NCBI GenBank assembly: GCA_947471745.1
Contig: CANJKZ010000770.1
Span: 496,001-560,000, forward strand
Origin: Closterium sp. Naga37s-1
Taxonomy: Eukaryota > Streptophyta > Zygnematophyceae > Desmidiales > Closteriaceae
Reading direction: 5' to 3'
DNA: 64,000 nucleotides
Shown here in pieces: positions 33,939 through 45,937 of the stretch. The stretch's first letter is position 1, and each line of letters opens with the position of its first letter. The position numbers and the translations under genes are program-made. The notes beneath the pieces are model-generated. The model had not been told where the DNA came from. It saw only the letters and a list, made by a program, of their open reading frames with translations, and did not search any database.

Positions 33939-35036
33939 ATGGCTGAAATTAATCTCGCGACACTGACGCAAGCGCCGCTTGACCGTCTCGAGCGCCAACT
34001 CGAAGATTCGGCGCTCGAAATCGCTACACTCACGGCGGAACGCGACTCCGCTCACCAGCAATCAACGGTGAATGCACCAGCACCAACCAATGCACCTGCA
34101 CAATCAGAGGAGCCGATCATCGTCTCATCAGGCACACCGACACAGAACAACAGCGTGGGACAACGCTCAGACGTAGCCAGTGATGGCGCCACTCACTCAA
34201 TGCCTGTCATGGAGAGAAATAGGGCGGCACCAAGACCGCGGGAGCCTCGCGAGGCCCGTCAGCACGTGGAATTTGCAGCGACAAGTGGCGAGCACCCCAT
34301 CATGGCACCAATGCTACTCAAGCCGCAACGCCCGCACTGTTTCGACCCGAGCCAACGTGGAGGTCCGACGGTTCAGTCGTGGGTCTTCACGATGAACATC
34401 TTCTTCGACGCGAATTACGTCGAGTCGGACGCAGCGAAAATTCGCTACGCTATTTCGCTGCTAAGGAGCCCCGCCATGGACTGGTGGCGAGTCATCGTGA
34501 CATCGCCACGCGCCTATGAGCCACCGTCGCAAGAGGAAGGGCCCACGGGCCCAGCCTTCACCTGGAGTTCATTTTGTGAGACAGCCCAGTACAGCACGTG
34601 GGATGCGTGGTGCGCAGGGCTTCGGGCGCGCTTCGAGCCAATCGCGGCTTCTATTTCGACGCGTCAGAGACTGCGTACTTGGCGGCAGCTCGGACCAGTT
34701 CAAGACTACACGAGCCGTTTTCTCCCATTCTGCGAGCAAGTCGGCTACATGCACGAAGCGGAGCGAGTGGACCGTTACATCGGAGGGTTGAAGCCGGACA
34801 TCTCGCACAAAATCATGCTACGCGATCTCTCGCATTTTAACGAGATCCTTGCGCTCGCCGAGAAAATCGACATTTTGCGCCGTCCGAGACCGGGGTCCTA
34901 CTACGGATATCGTCCTTGGGGACCAATCGAGCACGCCACCATACATGCCGTTGCGACGAATGCAGCTGCCGCACCGTTTAAGGGGCGTTGCTTTGCTTGC
35001 AATCGGCCGGGCCATCGCAAAAGCGAATGCCCATAG
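33939..35036 (+). CDS. Gypsy gag protein
   Basis: Structural capsid protein, 365 codons from ATG 33939 in a good context (CCGCCATGGC); an in-frame ATG at 33873 would add 22 residues. An N-terminal coiled-coil-like segment (LDRLERQLEDSALEIATLTA) is followed by the retrotransposon gag domain (LRSPAMDWWRVI; YIGGLKPDI). A C-terminal CCHC zinc knuckle, CFACNRPGHRKSEC, precedes two TAG codons. The frame is intact, unlike pol. Confidence 0.88.
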   Translation: MAEINLATLTQAPLDRLERQLEDSALEIATLTAERDSAHQQSTVNAPAPTNAPAQSEEPIIVSSGTPTQNNSVGQRSDVASDGATHSMPVMERNRAAPRPREPREARQHVEFAATSGEHPIMAPMLLKPQRPHCFDPSQRGGPTVQSWVFTMNIFFDANYVESDAAKIRYAISLLRSPAMDWWRVIVTSPRAYEPPSQEEGPTGPAFTWSSFCETAQYSTWDAWCAGLRARFEPIAASISTRQRLRTWRQLGPVQDYTSRFLPFCEQVGYMHEAERVDRYIGGLKPDISHKIMLRDLSHFNEILALAEKIDILRRPRPGSYYGYRPWGPIEHATIHAVATNAAAAPFKGRCFACNRPGHRKSECP

Positions 35037-35038
35037 TA

Positions 35039-38000
35039 GTTGAGCTGCTGCAGAACAGAGCAGGGGAGGGAGTCTCAGAGGCAGGGAAACGCCAGCAGTC
35101 AGTAGAAGTTGGGCCAACTACTGACGAGACTACCTGCTCGCCCAACCTCACCGACCTTCACCGAGTCACAGTACCGATTCACGCTATCGATCGGGCTCGG
35201 ATGAATATGGATGGAGGCGCAAGCCGCAACTTAGTTAATACTTAGTCGGTGTTTACCCGAGATCGACGCACGCTTAGTTGACGGAACGCCGCTGGCCATA
35301 CGGGATAAGGTGGAGAGAGTAAAAGTCCGCTGCGGAGGGAACTTCGGGTTTACACAGGAAATGCTCGCGACGACATTGGATGGGCACGACATTTTACGGA
35401 GACGTGATTGGCTGCGATGGTACAATCCGCGAATTGATTGGACGACGGGTAGTTGCACAGTGCGAAGTAGCGGTAACTGGGTTGAACTACCTCGCTGGCA
35501 GTCGCCAGAGTCTTCAACGGTCCACTTCAACGCCATCACAATGAAACAGGCTGTCGCCGCTGGAGCTGACGTGTACGCGGTGGATATCGCAGTGGTGGAA
35601 GAAGCAGAGCAGCCGAGCGATTTTCAGAAACTGCTGGCAGCAGTACCACCCGAACTACAGGAACTGTTGAAACGGTACCCGAGAATTTTTCGCGACGACT
35701 TTCCGGAGGGACTGCCACCTCAGAGGGCACACGATCACCGAATAGAATTAGAACCCGGGGCACAGCCAATCGTACAGCGACAGTTCAGACTGACACAACC
35801 CGAGCTCGACGAACTAAGGAAGCAGTTAGATTACCTGTTAGAGAAAAAAATCATCCGACTGAGCTCATCGCCGTTCGCCGCACCAATACTGTTCACACCG
35901 AAAAAGGACGGAGGTTTTCGCATGTGCATCGATTACAGGGCACTGAACAGGGTTACAGTCAAATCGCGATACCCCATTCCCCACGCCGACGAACTGATAG
36001 ATCAACTGCGAACAGCACGTGTCTTTCGAAAATATATTTATGGGGAGGCTACCATCAGATTCGGGTCGAACCATCGGACTGTGCCAAGACAGCATTTAGG
36101 ACTAGGTACGGGTCATTTGAGTGCACAGTGATGCCTTTCGGGCTGACCAACGCACCGGCGACATTGCAGATGACCATGAATGAGGCGTTTAGGCCACTCT
36201 TAGATAAATGCGTGATAGTTTACCTCGACGACATCCTAGTCTACAGTCGTGATAAGCAGCAACACTTTGTAGATCTAAAGGCAGTGTTTAAAGTTTTACA
36301 CGAGCACAGACTACTGACCAAGGGTTCCAAGTTCGAGTTCTTCCAGGATATGTTAGAATTTTTTGGGCACGTTATTTCGGAGGCTAGATGAGATCGACCC
36401 CAAGAAGCTGGACACGGTGAAAGCGTGGCATCCCCCGACGAACATCACGGAGCTGCAGAGTTTTTTAGGTTTTGTTAATTATGTGCGTCGGTTCATCCCC
36501 GACATGGCACGCTTAACTGCCCCGCTGACGGATTTACTGTGGAAAGGAGTCGCTTTTACGTGGGGGGAGAAAGAGCATGCTGCCTTCTCTGCCCTAAAAA
36601 AAATTCTCTGTTCACCGCCCGTACTGCGCATCGCCGACCCACACCGCCCATTCGAAGTGGTTACAGATGCAAGCGACATCGCCATTGGAGCCGTACTGCT
36701 ACACAATTCCGGCAACGGTTTACAGCCCATCGCATACGATTCACGGAAACTGCATCCGCCCGAGAAAAATTACCCGATACACGATCGCAAAATGCTAGCG
36801 ATCGTGCATGCGTTCAAAGTGTGGCGCTGTTACTTGACCGGCGCAGACGTGACAACACGAACAGACCATAAATCACTACAGTATCTCCGCGCACAGCCCC
36901 ATCTCAACCCACGACAGATTCGCTGGCTCGATTTCCTCAAGTCGAATTTTCAATACACGGTCACCTAAAAAAAGGGGGCATCGAACATCGCCGACGCACT
37001 AACCCGCCCCACAGTTCAAACCCACGCCATACTACTCGCCCAGACCAGCCCACTACTGACACGAATATTTACCCACGGCTATCAGACTGACCCATTCTTC
37101 ATAGGAGGAAATTCGCAGCAGTTCGCAGTAGCAAAAGGGGTTTATTGCTTAAAAGCCGGCACCGACCGAATCTGGGTACCGAGCTACGCGTTACTACGGG
37201 AATTACTGCTACAAGAGGCACACGACGGAGTTACCTCAGGCCATTTTGGAGTTGAAAAAACACGGCAGCAGCTGCAGCGGTATTATTACTGGCCCGAAAC
37301 GCTGACCGACGTGCAGCGACACGTGGCATCGTGTCCCACCTGCCAACTTATGAAATCATCACGGAAGCGGCCGGCATGACAGTTGCAGCCGATACCACCC
37401 CCAGAGCGTGTTTGGCAGCAGGTGACGATGGACTTCGTCACGGGGTTACCGTCCAGAGCAAGTGGGAACCACGCGATCCTGGTCGTCGTCGATCGGCTGA
37501 CGAAAATGGCACATTTCGCAGCATGCAAGAAATCAATCACAGACGAAGAAACAGCCCGCCTCTTCATCTCCACCATCGTTCGATTGCACGGGATATGAGC
37601 AGCGATCATCAGCGACCGCGACACGAAATTCACCAGCAACTTCTGGCGGAACCTGTGGCAGCAGTTCGGCACGCGACTACAGTTTAGTTCTTCGTACCAC
37701 CCCGAAACAGACGGACAGACAGAACGGACAAATCAGACCATGGAGCAACTCATCCGAGCCATGTGCGACGACCCGACCACCTAGGAACAGCAACTGCCAC
37801 TCATTGAATTCGCGTACAACAACTCGTCATCCACCACGACCCAACAGTCACCGTTTTACCTGAACTACGGACAAGACCCTACAGTACCCATGACCCCGGA
37901 CCCCGACAACCTAGTATTATGTGTACAACAGTTCGCAGAAATGTTACAAGCAGTATGGACCAGGGCAGCCGACGCAATTAAAAAGGCCGACGTCATCGCT

Positions 38001-38410
38001 AAGCGCAACGCCGACCGCCACCGCAGACTTGTCACTTACCAACCCGACGACCTAGTTTTACTCGACACCCAAAACCTCCGCCTGCCCATCACCTCGAAAC
38101 TCCGTCCCCGATATTGCGGGCCATTTCGCATCAGCCACATGATCACACCTGTCATCGCCCACCTCCTCCTCCCTGCTGACTGGTACGTCAGCCCATCCTT
38201 CCACGTTAGCCTGCTTCGCCCTTACGTACCATCCACCAGCCAACTGCCCCGCAACCGCCCAGCCAACATGACGCGACCGCCGACAGAACCAATCATCACA
38301 CCCAAATGGATTCTGAGCCACCGAGTTCGTGACCCACGAGGAGCTCGAAGGGTCGAAATTCTAATCCGCCCACTGAAGACAACTGGGTTCCCCTGAACAG
38401 AATTGAAAAC
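35039..38410 (+). pseudogene. Gypsy pol remnant (protease, RT, RNase H, integrase)
   Basis: Broken by frameshifts (near 36030 and 36370) and stops (35243, 36966, 37596, 37782). Pieces: a protease-like MDGGASRN (about 35205); RT from [16 protein letters not shown] to YLDD (36221-36232); RNase H with VVTDASDIAIGAVL and TDHKSLQYL; the integrase zinc region (EAHDGVTSGHFG ... CPTC); the core VTMDFVTGLP ... SDRDTKF ... [11 protein letters not shown]; and a tail of PKWILSHRVRD and a shifted NWVPLNRIEN that resembles a chromodomain, suggesting a chromovirus (inference). The reading is cut by Copia4 at 38411. Confidence 0.9.
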
Positions 38411-38699
38411 TGTTGGGAACAAACAATCTTAAGCGCCTCTGTCGTGTCGAAACACCAAGGCACAAGCGAAGCAGAGCATATCGAGGCACCAGCGAGTCAA
38501 CCCTCGGAGGTTGAAGTAACCGCTGGAGGTTATGTCAGATTTATATGACATAGCTACTGTAGGCTATAGTGGGGTAGCACATATGGGGTACAGTTTTCTA
38601 GGGTTTACATTTGTACCCAACTTTCCCTTAGTCAATTTATTCCTCGTTTCTTCTCATGGTATCGAGCAGGTTCCCTAGTGGGAACGATTCCTAGGGCCC

Positions 38700-39610
38700 A
38701 CCACCACGAAATTTTTTCCCTGCCCGGAGCGCGCTTCGCTCCGGCCCGAGTCGCGCCCTGTGTGCTCTCCCTACCGTCGCGCCCTCACTAGGCCCCTCAC
38801 GGCCCCGTCGCGTCGCCCTTAGCGACCCTCTCACGGCTCCCTAGCGCCGCCCTTACGTCTCGTCGCGCCGCCCTTACGGCCCGTCGCGCCGCCCCTACGG
38901 CCCGTCGCGCCCGTCGCGCCGCCCTCACGGCCCCTCGTGCCGCCCTTACGGCCCGTCGCGCCCGTCGCGCCGCCCTCACGGCCCCTTGCGCCGCCCTTAC
39001 GGCCCCTCGCGCTACCCTTACGCCCCCCCCCCCCCGCGGCCCCCTTCGGCCCCCCCCGTCGCCAGTCGGCCCCTTACGGCCCCCCCCCCTCGCGGCCCCT
39101 CGAGCCGCCTTCCGCGGCCTCCTCACGGCCTGTCGCCGCCCTCGACGGCCCCTCGTGGCGCCCTTCACGGCCTCTCCGCCGCTCTTCGCGGCCCCTAGCG
39201 GCCGGCAGCCGCCGTCCCTGAGGCAGCAGTCGCAGCCGTCTCTGCAGCAGCAGTCGCCACAGCTTCTGCGACTGCTGCCGCGGTCGTCACCAACCACACC
39301 AGCCGCCGAGCCGCCCAGCAGCCGAGCACCCGAGCCGCCGAGCCGCCCTGCAGCCGAGCAGCCGAGCCGCCGAGCCACCGAGCCGCCCAGCAGCCGACCG
39401 CCGATCCGCCCGGGCCGCCGAGTTGCCGAGCCGCCCGAGCCGCCCGAGCCGCCGAGTCGCCCGAGCCGCCCGAGCCGCCGAGCCGCCCGAGCCGCCGTGT
39501 CGTCGACCCGCCGTCCTGCCGAGCCGCCGAGCCGCCGAGCCGCCCGAGCCGCCCTGTCCGGTAAGAGCAGCGCCTCTATCACTGCACTGCCCTTACCCTA
39601 CTGTTCGCAC
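38700..39610 (+). repeat. GC-rich leader of Copia 3
   Basis: First CGGCCCGTCGCGCCGCCCTT-type repeats, then GCCGAGCCGCCCGA-type repeats, with open frames in several phases that are not genes. Confidence 0.8.
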
Positions 39611-39628
39611 TGCTAGTCTACTGCTGTC

Positions 39629-42600
39629 ATGGCTACCCCTAGTGTCCTCGCCTTTGACGCTGAGGGTCGGGCCATTGACTTTGACGTCTGGGTAGATGAC
39701 CTGCAGCTTTTCTTACAGTGCGATAGGGCAGACGGTCTCTCCCTCTTTGACCTCACCTCTGGTGCCTCTCCTGCCCCTGCTGCTGATGCCGACGCCACTG
39801 TTCGCTCACAGTGGGCCACACGCGATGCTGCTGCACGTCTAGCTGTGCGTCGCCACCTGCCTACCTCTGAGCGTGCGCACTTTAGCCAGTACAAGAGTGC
39901 TCACACCTTGTACGACGCTGTAGTTGCGCGCTACTCCTCCCCTGCCACTGCTGCACTGAGCCGTCTCATGCTACCGTACCTCTTCCCTGACCTTGCTGCC
40001 TTTCCCACAGTCGCTGACCTCATTACGCACCTCCGCACTAGTGACACTCGCTACCGCGCTGCGCTTCCTGCTGAGTTCTGCGCCAAGAACCCCCCCCCCA
40101 TGTACATCACCCTCTACTACATAGTCACCCGGCTCCCTGACTCCCTTCGCGTAGTCAGGGACCACTTCCTCTCAGTTTGCCCCACCACTCTCACCGTTGA
40201 CCTCCTCGAGAAGGCCCTCCTAGCAGCAGAGAAGAGCATAGTCGCTGTAGGAGCCTCTCGTGGTGACCCTCGCACCCCCGTCTTTGAGGGGTGTTCCCCC
40301 TCCCCCCTTTTGCCCTCTGTTGCCTCTGCTGCTGCGGCCGACCTCGTTGGTCTCGAGTCGGTCGGCGCTGCGTCTGCCCCGAGCGGGAGACGCCGCACCG
40401 GCAAGGGCAAGGGGGGCAAAGGTGTTGGAGGGGCTGGCGGGGGTGGCGGAGGTGGCGGTGGCGGCAGTGGAGGGGGTGGGGGTGGTGGTGGGAGTGGTGG
40501 CGGGGGTGGAGGTGTCGGTGGCGGCAGTGGAGGCGGAGGCGGCGGCGGCGGTGGCGGTGGGAGCGGAGGTGGCGGAGGTGGCGGCGGTGGAGGAGGCGGC
40601 GGCGGAGGAGGTGGAGCTGGTCGGGGTGGCGCTGGGCAGAGGGTCGGCTCCGGTGGTGGTCAGCGCCAGCAGCAGCAGCAGCAGCAGCGGCAGCAGCGCA
40701 CTCGTGACATCCCCCCCCCTCAGCAGCTCCGTGAGTGGTACGCTGCACGCCAGCGGGGTGGGGGTACTGGTCCGTGCACCTACGTCCTACGCACCGGCGA
40801 CCGCGCGGGTGAGCCGTGCGGGGGTGCGCACTCCACCACGCGCTGCTTTGGCCGCCTGACGGACGCTTGGTGTCACCAGTTCCCTGAGGCCACTGAGATC
40901 CCCCGCTGGGGCGAGCTGTCTAGGGCGGGTGTAGCTGTCTTTGACCTTGACTTTGATGCTATTCTTGCTGCTATGTATGCTGTGACTATTAGTGATGAGG
41001 GTGACTGTTACCGGTGTTTTCCGCCCGACCCGGGCATTGAGACTGCTACTCTAGGTACTGGTGAGGCTGCTGCTCTAGGTGCTAGCGAGGCTGCTGCTCT
41101 AGGTGCTCGTGCGTCTGCTCACTCAGGTGCTGGTGAGTCTGCTCTCTCAGGTACTGCGTCGGCTTCGGCCTCCCACACCTTCACCCTTGACTCGGGGGCT
41201 TCTCGCTCCTTCTTTCGAGACCGCACCACACTCACGCCGCTTGGCCGGCCAGTTGCAGTCTCTCTGGCAGACCCCTCTGGGGGTCCTGTCCTTGCTCACT
41301 TCTCCACTGTCCTCCCGTGTCCGGCGGCCCCCTCTGGCACCCTGTCTGGTCTTTACCTCCCCTCGTTCTCTACGAACTTGGTGAGTGGTGCTGACCTACA
41401 GGATGCGGGGGTTCACCAGTTCACTCCTGCGAGTCAGCGGGTGACCCACTGCACGGACGCTCGGACAGGCCGACACCTGGCCACGTTTACACGTCGGCCG
41501 GGGTCGAGCCTGTACACACTGACCACTGCGTCTCCTCCAGTCACTGCGTCTGGTCAGGTAGCTGCGTCGGGTCAGGTGTTTGCTGCAGCGTCCAGGTCTG
41601 GTCCTGAGTCTGCCCCCTGTTCGTGTCGCCTCCTGTCGCACGAGACTCTCCTCTGGCACCACCGCCTTGGTCACCCCTCCCTGCTTCGTCTCCGAGGCAT
41701 GGCCTCCCGTGTCCTTGTCTCTGGTCTTCCCCGGTCCCTCCCTCCCCTTCCTCCGGGGCCCGGCCCTACCTGCGTCCCTTGTGTCGAGGGGCGGCAGCGG
41801 GCTGCCCCTCACTCCTCCCAGTTTCCTCCGACAGAGGCCCCGCTGCAGACGCTTCACATGGACGTGTGGGGCCCGGCCCGCGTCCGTGGACAGGGTCACG
41901 AGCGCTACTTCCTGCTGGTGGTTGACGACTACTCGCGTTACACCACGGTCTTCCCCTTGCGCAGCAAGGGTGATGTCACTGAGGTGTTGATCGACTGGAT
42001 CCGCGCAGCTCGTCTCCAGCTCAGGCAGAGCTTCGGCTCGGACTTTCCTGTTCTGCGTCTGCACTCTGACAGAGGTGGAGAGTTCTCCTCTGGCCTTCTG
42101 CGAGCCTACTGTCGTGCACGAGGCATCCGCCAGACCTTCACGCTTCCGGACTCTCCACAGCAAAATGGGATTGCTGAGCGCCGCATTGGCATGGTCATGG
42201 ACGTCGCCCGTACGTCCATGATGCATGCGGCTGCCCCCCATTTTCTGTGGCCGTTTGCGGTTCGGTACGCGGCGCATCAGATCAACCTTCATCCCAGGGT
42301 CTCCATGCCGGAGACCTCCCCAGCTTTGCTGTGGACGGGGAAGGTTGGCGATGCGTCTGCGTTCCGTGTCTGGGGATCTCGGGCGTTTGTCCGCGACTTG
42401 TCTGCGGACAAGCTGTCCCCTCGTGCTGCTCCTTGCGTCTTCCTTGGCTTCCCCCTTGACGCGCCAGGGTGGCAGTTCTACCACCCCACCTCTCGCCGTG
42501 TTCTGTCCTCCCAGGACGTCACGTTTGACGAGTCGGTCCCCTACTACCGCCTCTTCCCCTACCGCACTCCGTCCCTCCCCCTGCCACCGCTCTTCCTTGT

Positions 42601-45565
42601 GCCAGGTCCCCCCCCGGTAGACCCCCTCCCCCCTCAGGGTCCTGCCCCTTCAGGTGTGTCCCAGGTAGACGCAGTCGAGCCTGTCGAGGTTACTGGTGAC
42701 TCTGGTGCTGCTGAGGGTGCTGAGCCTGGGGGTGCTGACTCTGGGGGTGCTGAGCGTGTGGGTGCTACGCCTGGGGGTGCTGAGCCTGGGGGTGCTGAGC
42801 CTGGGGGTGCTACTACTGGGGGTGCTGAGCCTGGGGGTGCTGAGCCTGGGGGTGCTACGCCTGGAGGTGCTGAGCCTGGGGGTGCGGAGCCTGAGGGAGC
42901 TGGGCCTGCTCGTGTGGCGTCTGGCGGTGCTGAGCCTGGAGGTTCTCCGGGTGCTTCGTCTCGGCGGGAGCCACTCTCTCCACAGGAGCTGCGAGAGTGG
43001 TTTGCCCGGCGCTGGAGGCGTGCTGCTGGAGCTGGAGGTTCTTCGACTGCTGAGGGTGCTGGTGCCGCGGGTCCCGGAGGTGCTCGTACTGGGAGTACTG
43101 GAGCTGCTGGGCCTGCGGGTACGTCTGGAGCTGGAGCTGCTGAGGGTGTTGGCGCTGAGGCTACTGCTGTCGGTCCTGGAGGCGGTCCTGCTGGGGGTGC
43201 TACTGGTGCTGCTGGAGGTACTGGAGCTGGAGGTGCTGCTGGCGCTGGTGCTGCCGCTGGGGGTACTGGTGCTGTCCCTGCTGTGTCTGGAGTCGCCGCG
43301 CGGCCTCGGCCGTACTTCGTTCCGCTCCTTCAGCAGGTTCTTGGTCTCCCGCCTTCTACTGGTCCTCCTCCTCCCTTAGAGTGTCCACAGCCTGTCCCGT
43401 CCCAGTTACAGTTACAGCCGGCCTCCACACTGCCCGCTCCTTCTCCCTACACTGGTCCTACTGGAGGTCTGGCTGAGCGTCGTGAGCCTGCGTCTCGCCC
43501 TGCGTCGCCTGTCCGTCTTGCTCGCACTAGTGGTCGTGGTTCGCGTCAGCGTCCTCCTCCTGTCCCTGGCACGCACCGGATGTCTCTGCGTCCGTCCACT
43601 GCTCCTCTGCGTGCCCATTTGCCTTCTCCTCCTGAGTCCTCTCTTCCTGCTCTTCCCGACCCGGAGTCGGACTCTCTTCGTGCTGCCAGTCCTACTGTCA
43701 CGCGTCTCCTTGCTACTGTCGTCACTGACCCTTCCTTTGAGTCCACTGCTGCGTCTGCCCTAGTTGCTGAGCTCGTCGACTTTGCTGCTCGCTGTCGTCT
43801 AGACTACGCTGCTAGTCTTGTCGTTGAGTCTGAGTCTGTCTGTCCTCCGTCCGTCGGGGGTGAGTGTGCCCTTGGCACGGACGTCCTTGAGGACAGGCAG
43901 GAGGAGTTCCAGTGTTTCGCTGCTGCTTCACCTCATCTCGTGTCCGTACTGCTTACCCCTGAGGGAGACCCGGATGCACTTGACATCCCGACTCCGCGCT
44001 CTTACGCGGAGGCGATAGAGGGTCCCTACTCCTCTCAGTGGCAGGCAGCTATGGACACAGAGATGGCTTCCTGGAAGTCCACAGGCACCTACGTTGACGA
44101 GGTTCCCCCGCCTGGTGCGAACATCGTCAGTGGCATGCGGATTTTCAGGGTGAAGCGACCGCCGGGTTCTCCGCCTGTCTTCAAGGCGCGTTACGTGGCT
44201 CGTGGCTTCAGTCAGCGGCAGGGAGTTGACTACTTTCAGACCTTCTCTCCCACCCCGAAGATGACCACTCTTCGGGTACTGCTGCACATAGCTGCTCACC
44301 GCGACTACGAGCTGCACTCTCTTGACTTCAGCACTGCTTTCTTGCAGGGCAGCCTGCACGAGGAGATCTGGCTGCGTCGCCCACCTGGCTTCACTGGGTC
44401 TTTTCCTCCTGGCACCTAGTGGAGCCTCCGGCGGCCAGTCTACGGTCTCCGCCAGGCACCGCGTGAGTGGCACGACACACTGAGGACTACACTTGCGGCT
44501 CTTGGGTTTGCTCCCTCTACTGCCGACCCGTCGCTGTTTCTGCGCACCGACACTTCTTTGCCGCCGTTCTACATCCTCGTGTACGTCGACGACTTGGTCT
44601 TTGCCACAGCTGACACTGCTGGACTCGCCCACGTGAAGTCCGAGCTGCAGAAGAGACACACGTGCACAGACCTGGGTGAACTGCGCAGCTACCTTGGCTT
44701 GCAGATCACCCGGGACAGAGCACGCCGCACCATTACCCTGACTCAATCACACATGGTGCAGCAGGTCCTTCAGCGCTTCGGCTTCACGTACTCCTCGCCT
44801 CAGGCCACTCCTCTGCCTACTCGCCACTCGCTCTCAGCTCTGCCTTCGGATGAGTCCGTAGAGTCGAGTGGCCCGTACCCAGAGCTTGTTGGCTGCCTCA
44901 TGTACCTGATGACCTGCACACGACCTGACCTCGCATACCCTCTTAGCATTCTCGCACGCTATGTTGCTCCTGGGAGACACAGACCGGAGCACATGGCTGC
45001 AGCGAAGAGGGTGTTGCGTTACTTGTGCAGTACGTCGGGCATGGGGCTTGTGCTTGGAGGGCAGAGTCCAGTGGTCCTCACTGGGCACGCAGACGCTTCT
45101 TGGGCTGACGACCAGGCTACGCAGCGGTCGTCACAGGGTTACACCTTCAGCCTTGGTTCCGGCTCTGTTTCGTGGCGGGCTACCCGCTCGTCTTCTGTTC
45201 TCGGCTCCAGTTGTGAGGCTGAGATCTACGCCGGGGCCATGGCTGCACAGGAGCTTCGCTGGCTCACCTACCTGCTGACTGACCTCGGAGAGCCGCCTCG
45301 TTCTCCTCCAGTGCTGTACGTAGACAACAAGGCCATGCTGGCCTTGTGTCGAGAGCAGAGACTGGAGCACAGAACGAAGCACATTGCTCTCCGCTACTTC
45401 CTTGCTCGTGAGCTACAGCAGCGTGGTCAGCGGCGGCTTGCGTACGTGGCCTCTCAGGCCAACACTGCTGATATCTTCACCAAGGCACTTGCGCCTTGTG
45501 ATCATCAGCGCTTCTGTACTCAGCTGGGTCTTGTGCCTACCTTGCCTCACTTGCTCACCCCTTGA
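39629..45565 (+). pseudogene. Copia 3 gag-pol polyprotein with one nonsense codon
   Basis: A frame of about 1,978 codons with a single TAG at 44417 (expected CAG, before WSLRRPVYGLRQAP in RT). gag N-domain; a very long Gly-rich run (40410-40660); Gln run; the C-x13-C-x3-H-x4-C motif (about 40775-40850); DSGAS protease (about 41190); HHRLGH...CVPC; integrase core HMDVWG, HSDRGGE, NGIAERR; a GGAEPGGA repeat linker (42710-42960); RT with YVDD (44580-44591); RNase H with GHADASWADD; stop at 45563. Otherwise undamaged, so recently active or recoverable by read-through (inference). Confidence 0.93.
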
Positions 45566-45937
45566 CCTTGTTTGTACTGTTGCATATATATATATACACC
45601 TGCTTTTGCTTGTCTAGCCTTTTATATATATGTAATCCTGCATGTGAACTGGCCTTGTGGCCTTGAACTTGTGCTCGGATTGTGTGGTGACTTTGTGATC
45701 CACCCTGAGCTTGCTTTGCTTTGCTTGACTGGTCTTGTGACCCCTTGTTCTCCCCCACTTTGCCTATGGGGGTGTGTCAGATTTATATGACATAGCTACT
45801 GTAGGCTATAGTGGGGTAGCACATATGGGGTACAGTTTTCTAGGGTTTACATTTGTACCCAACTTTCCCTTAGTCAATTCATTCCTCGTTTCTTCTCTTA
45901 AAATTATTTCTCCTTAACACCTAATACACCAAGAGAC

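Larger units (their letters stand above)
38533..45898 (+). mobile_element. Copia 3, nearly intact, inserted in the Copia 4 5' LTR
   Basis: LTRs of 124 bp (38533-38656, 45775-45898) are almost identical (one internal change, and CT instead of CA at the right end). The primer site TGGTATCGAGC begins at 38657. A GC-rich leader, one long gag-pol frame and the shared tail and hairpin place it in the Copia 1/2 lineage. No TSD: the left flank is GGTTA in the Copia 4 LTR, the right flank TAAAA in the Copia 4 leader. This implies a deletion or recombination after insertion. Confidence 0.93.
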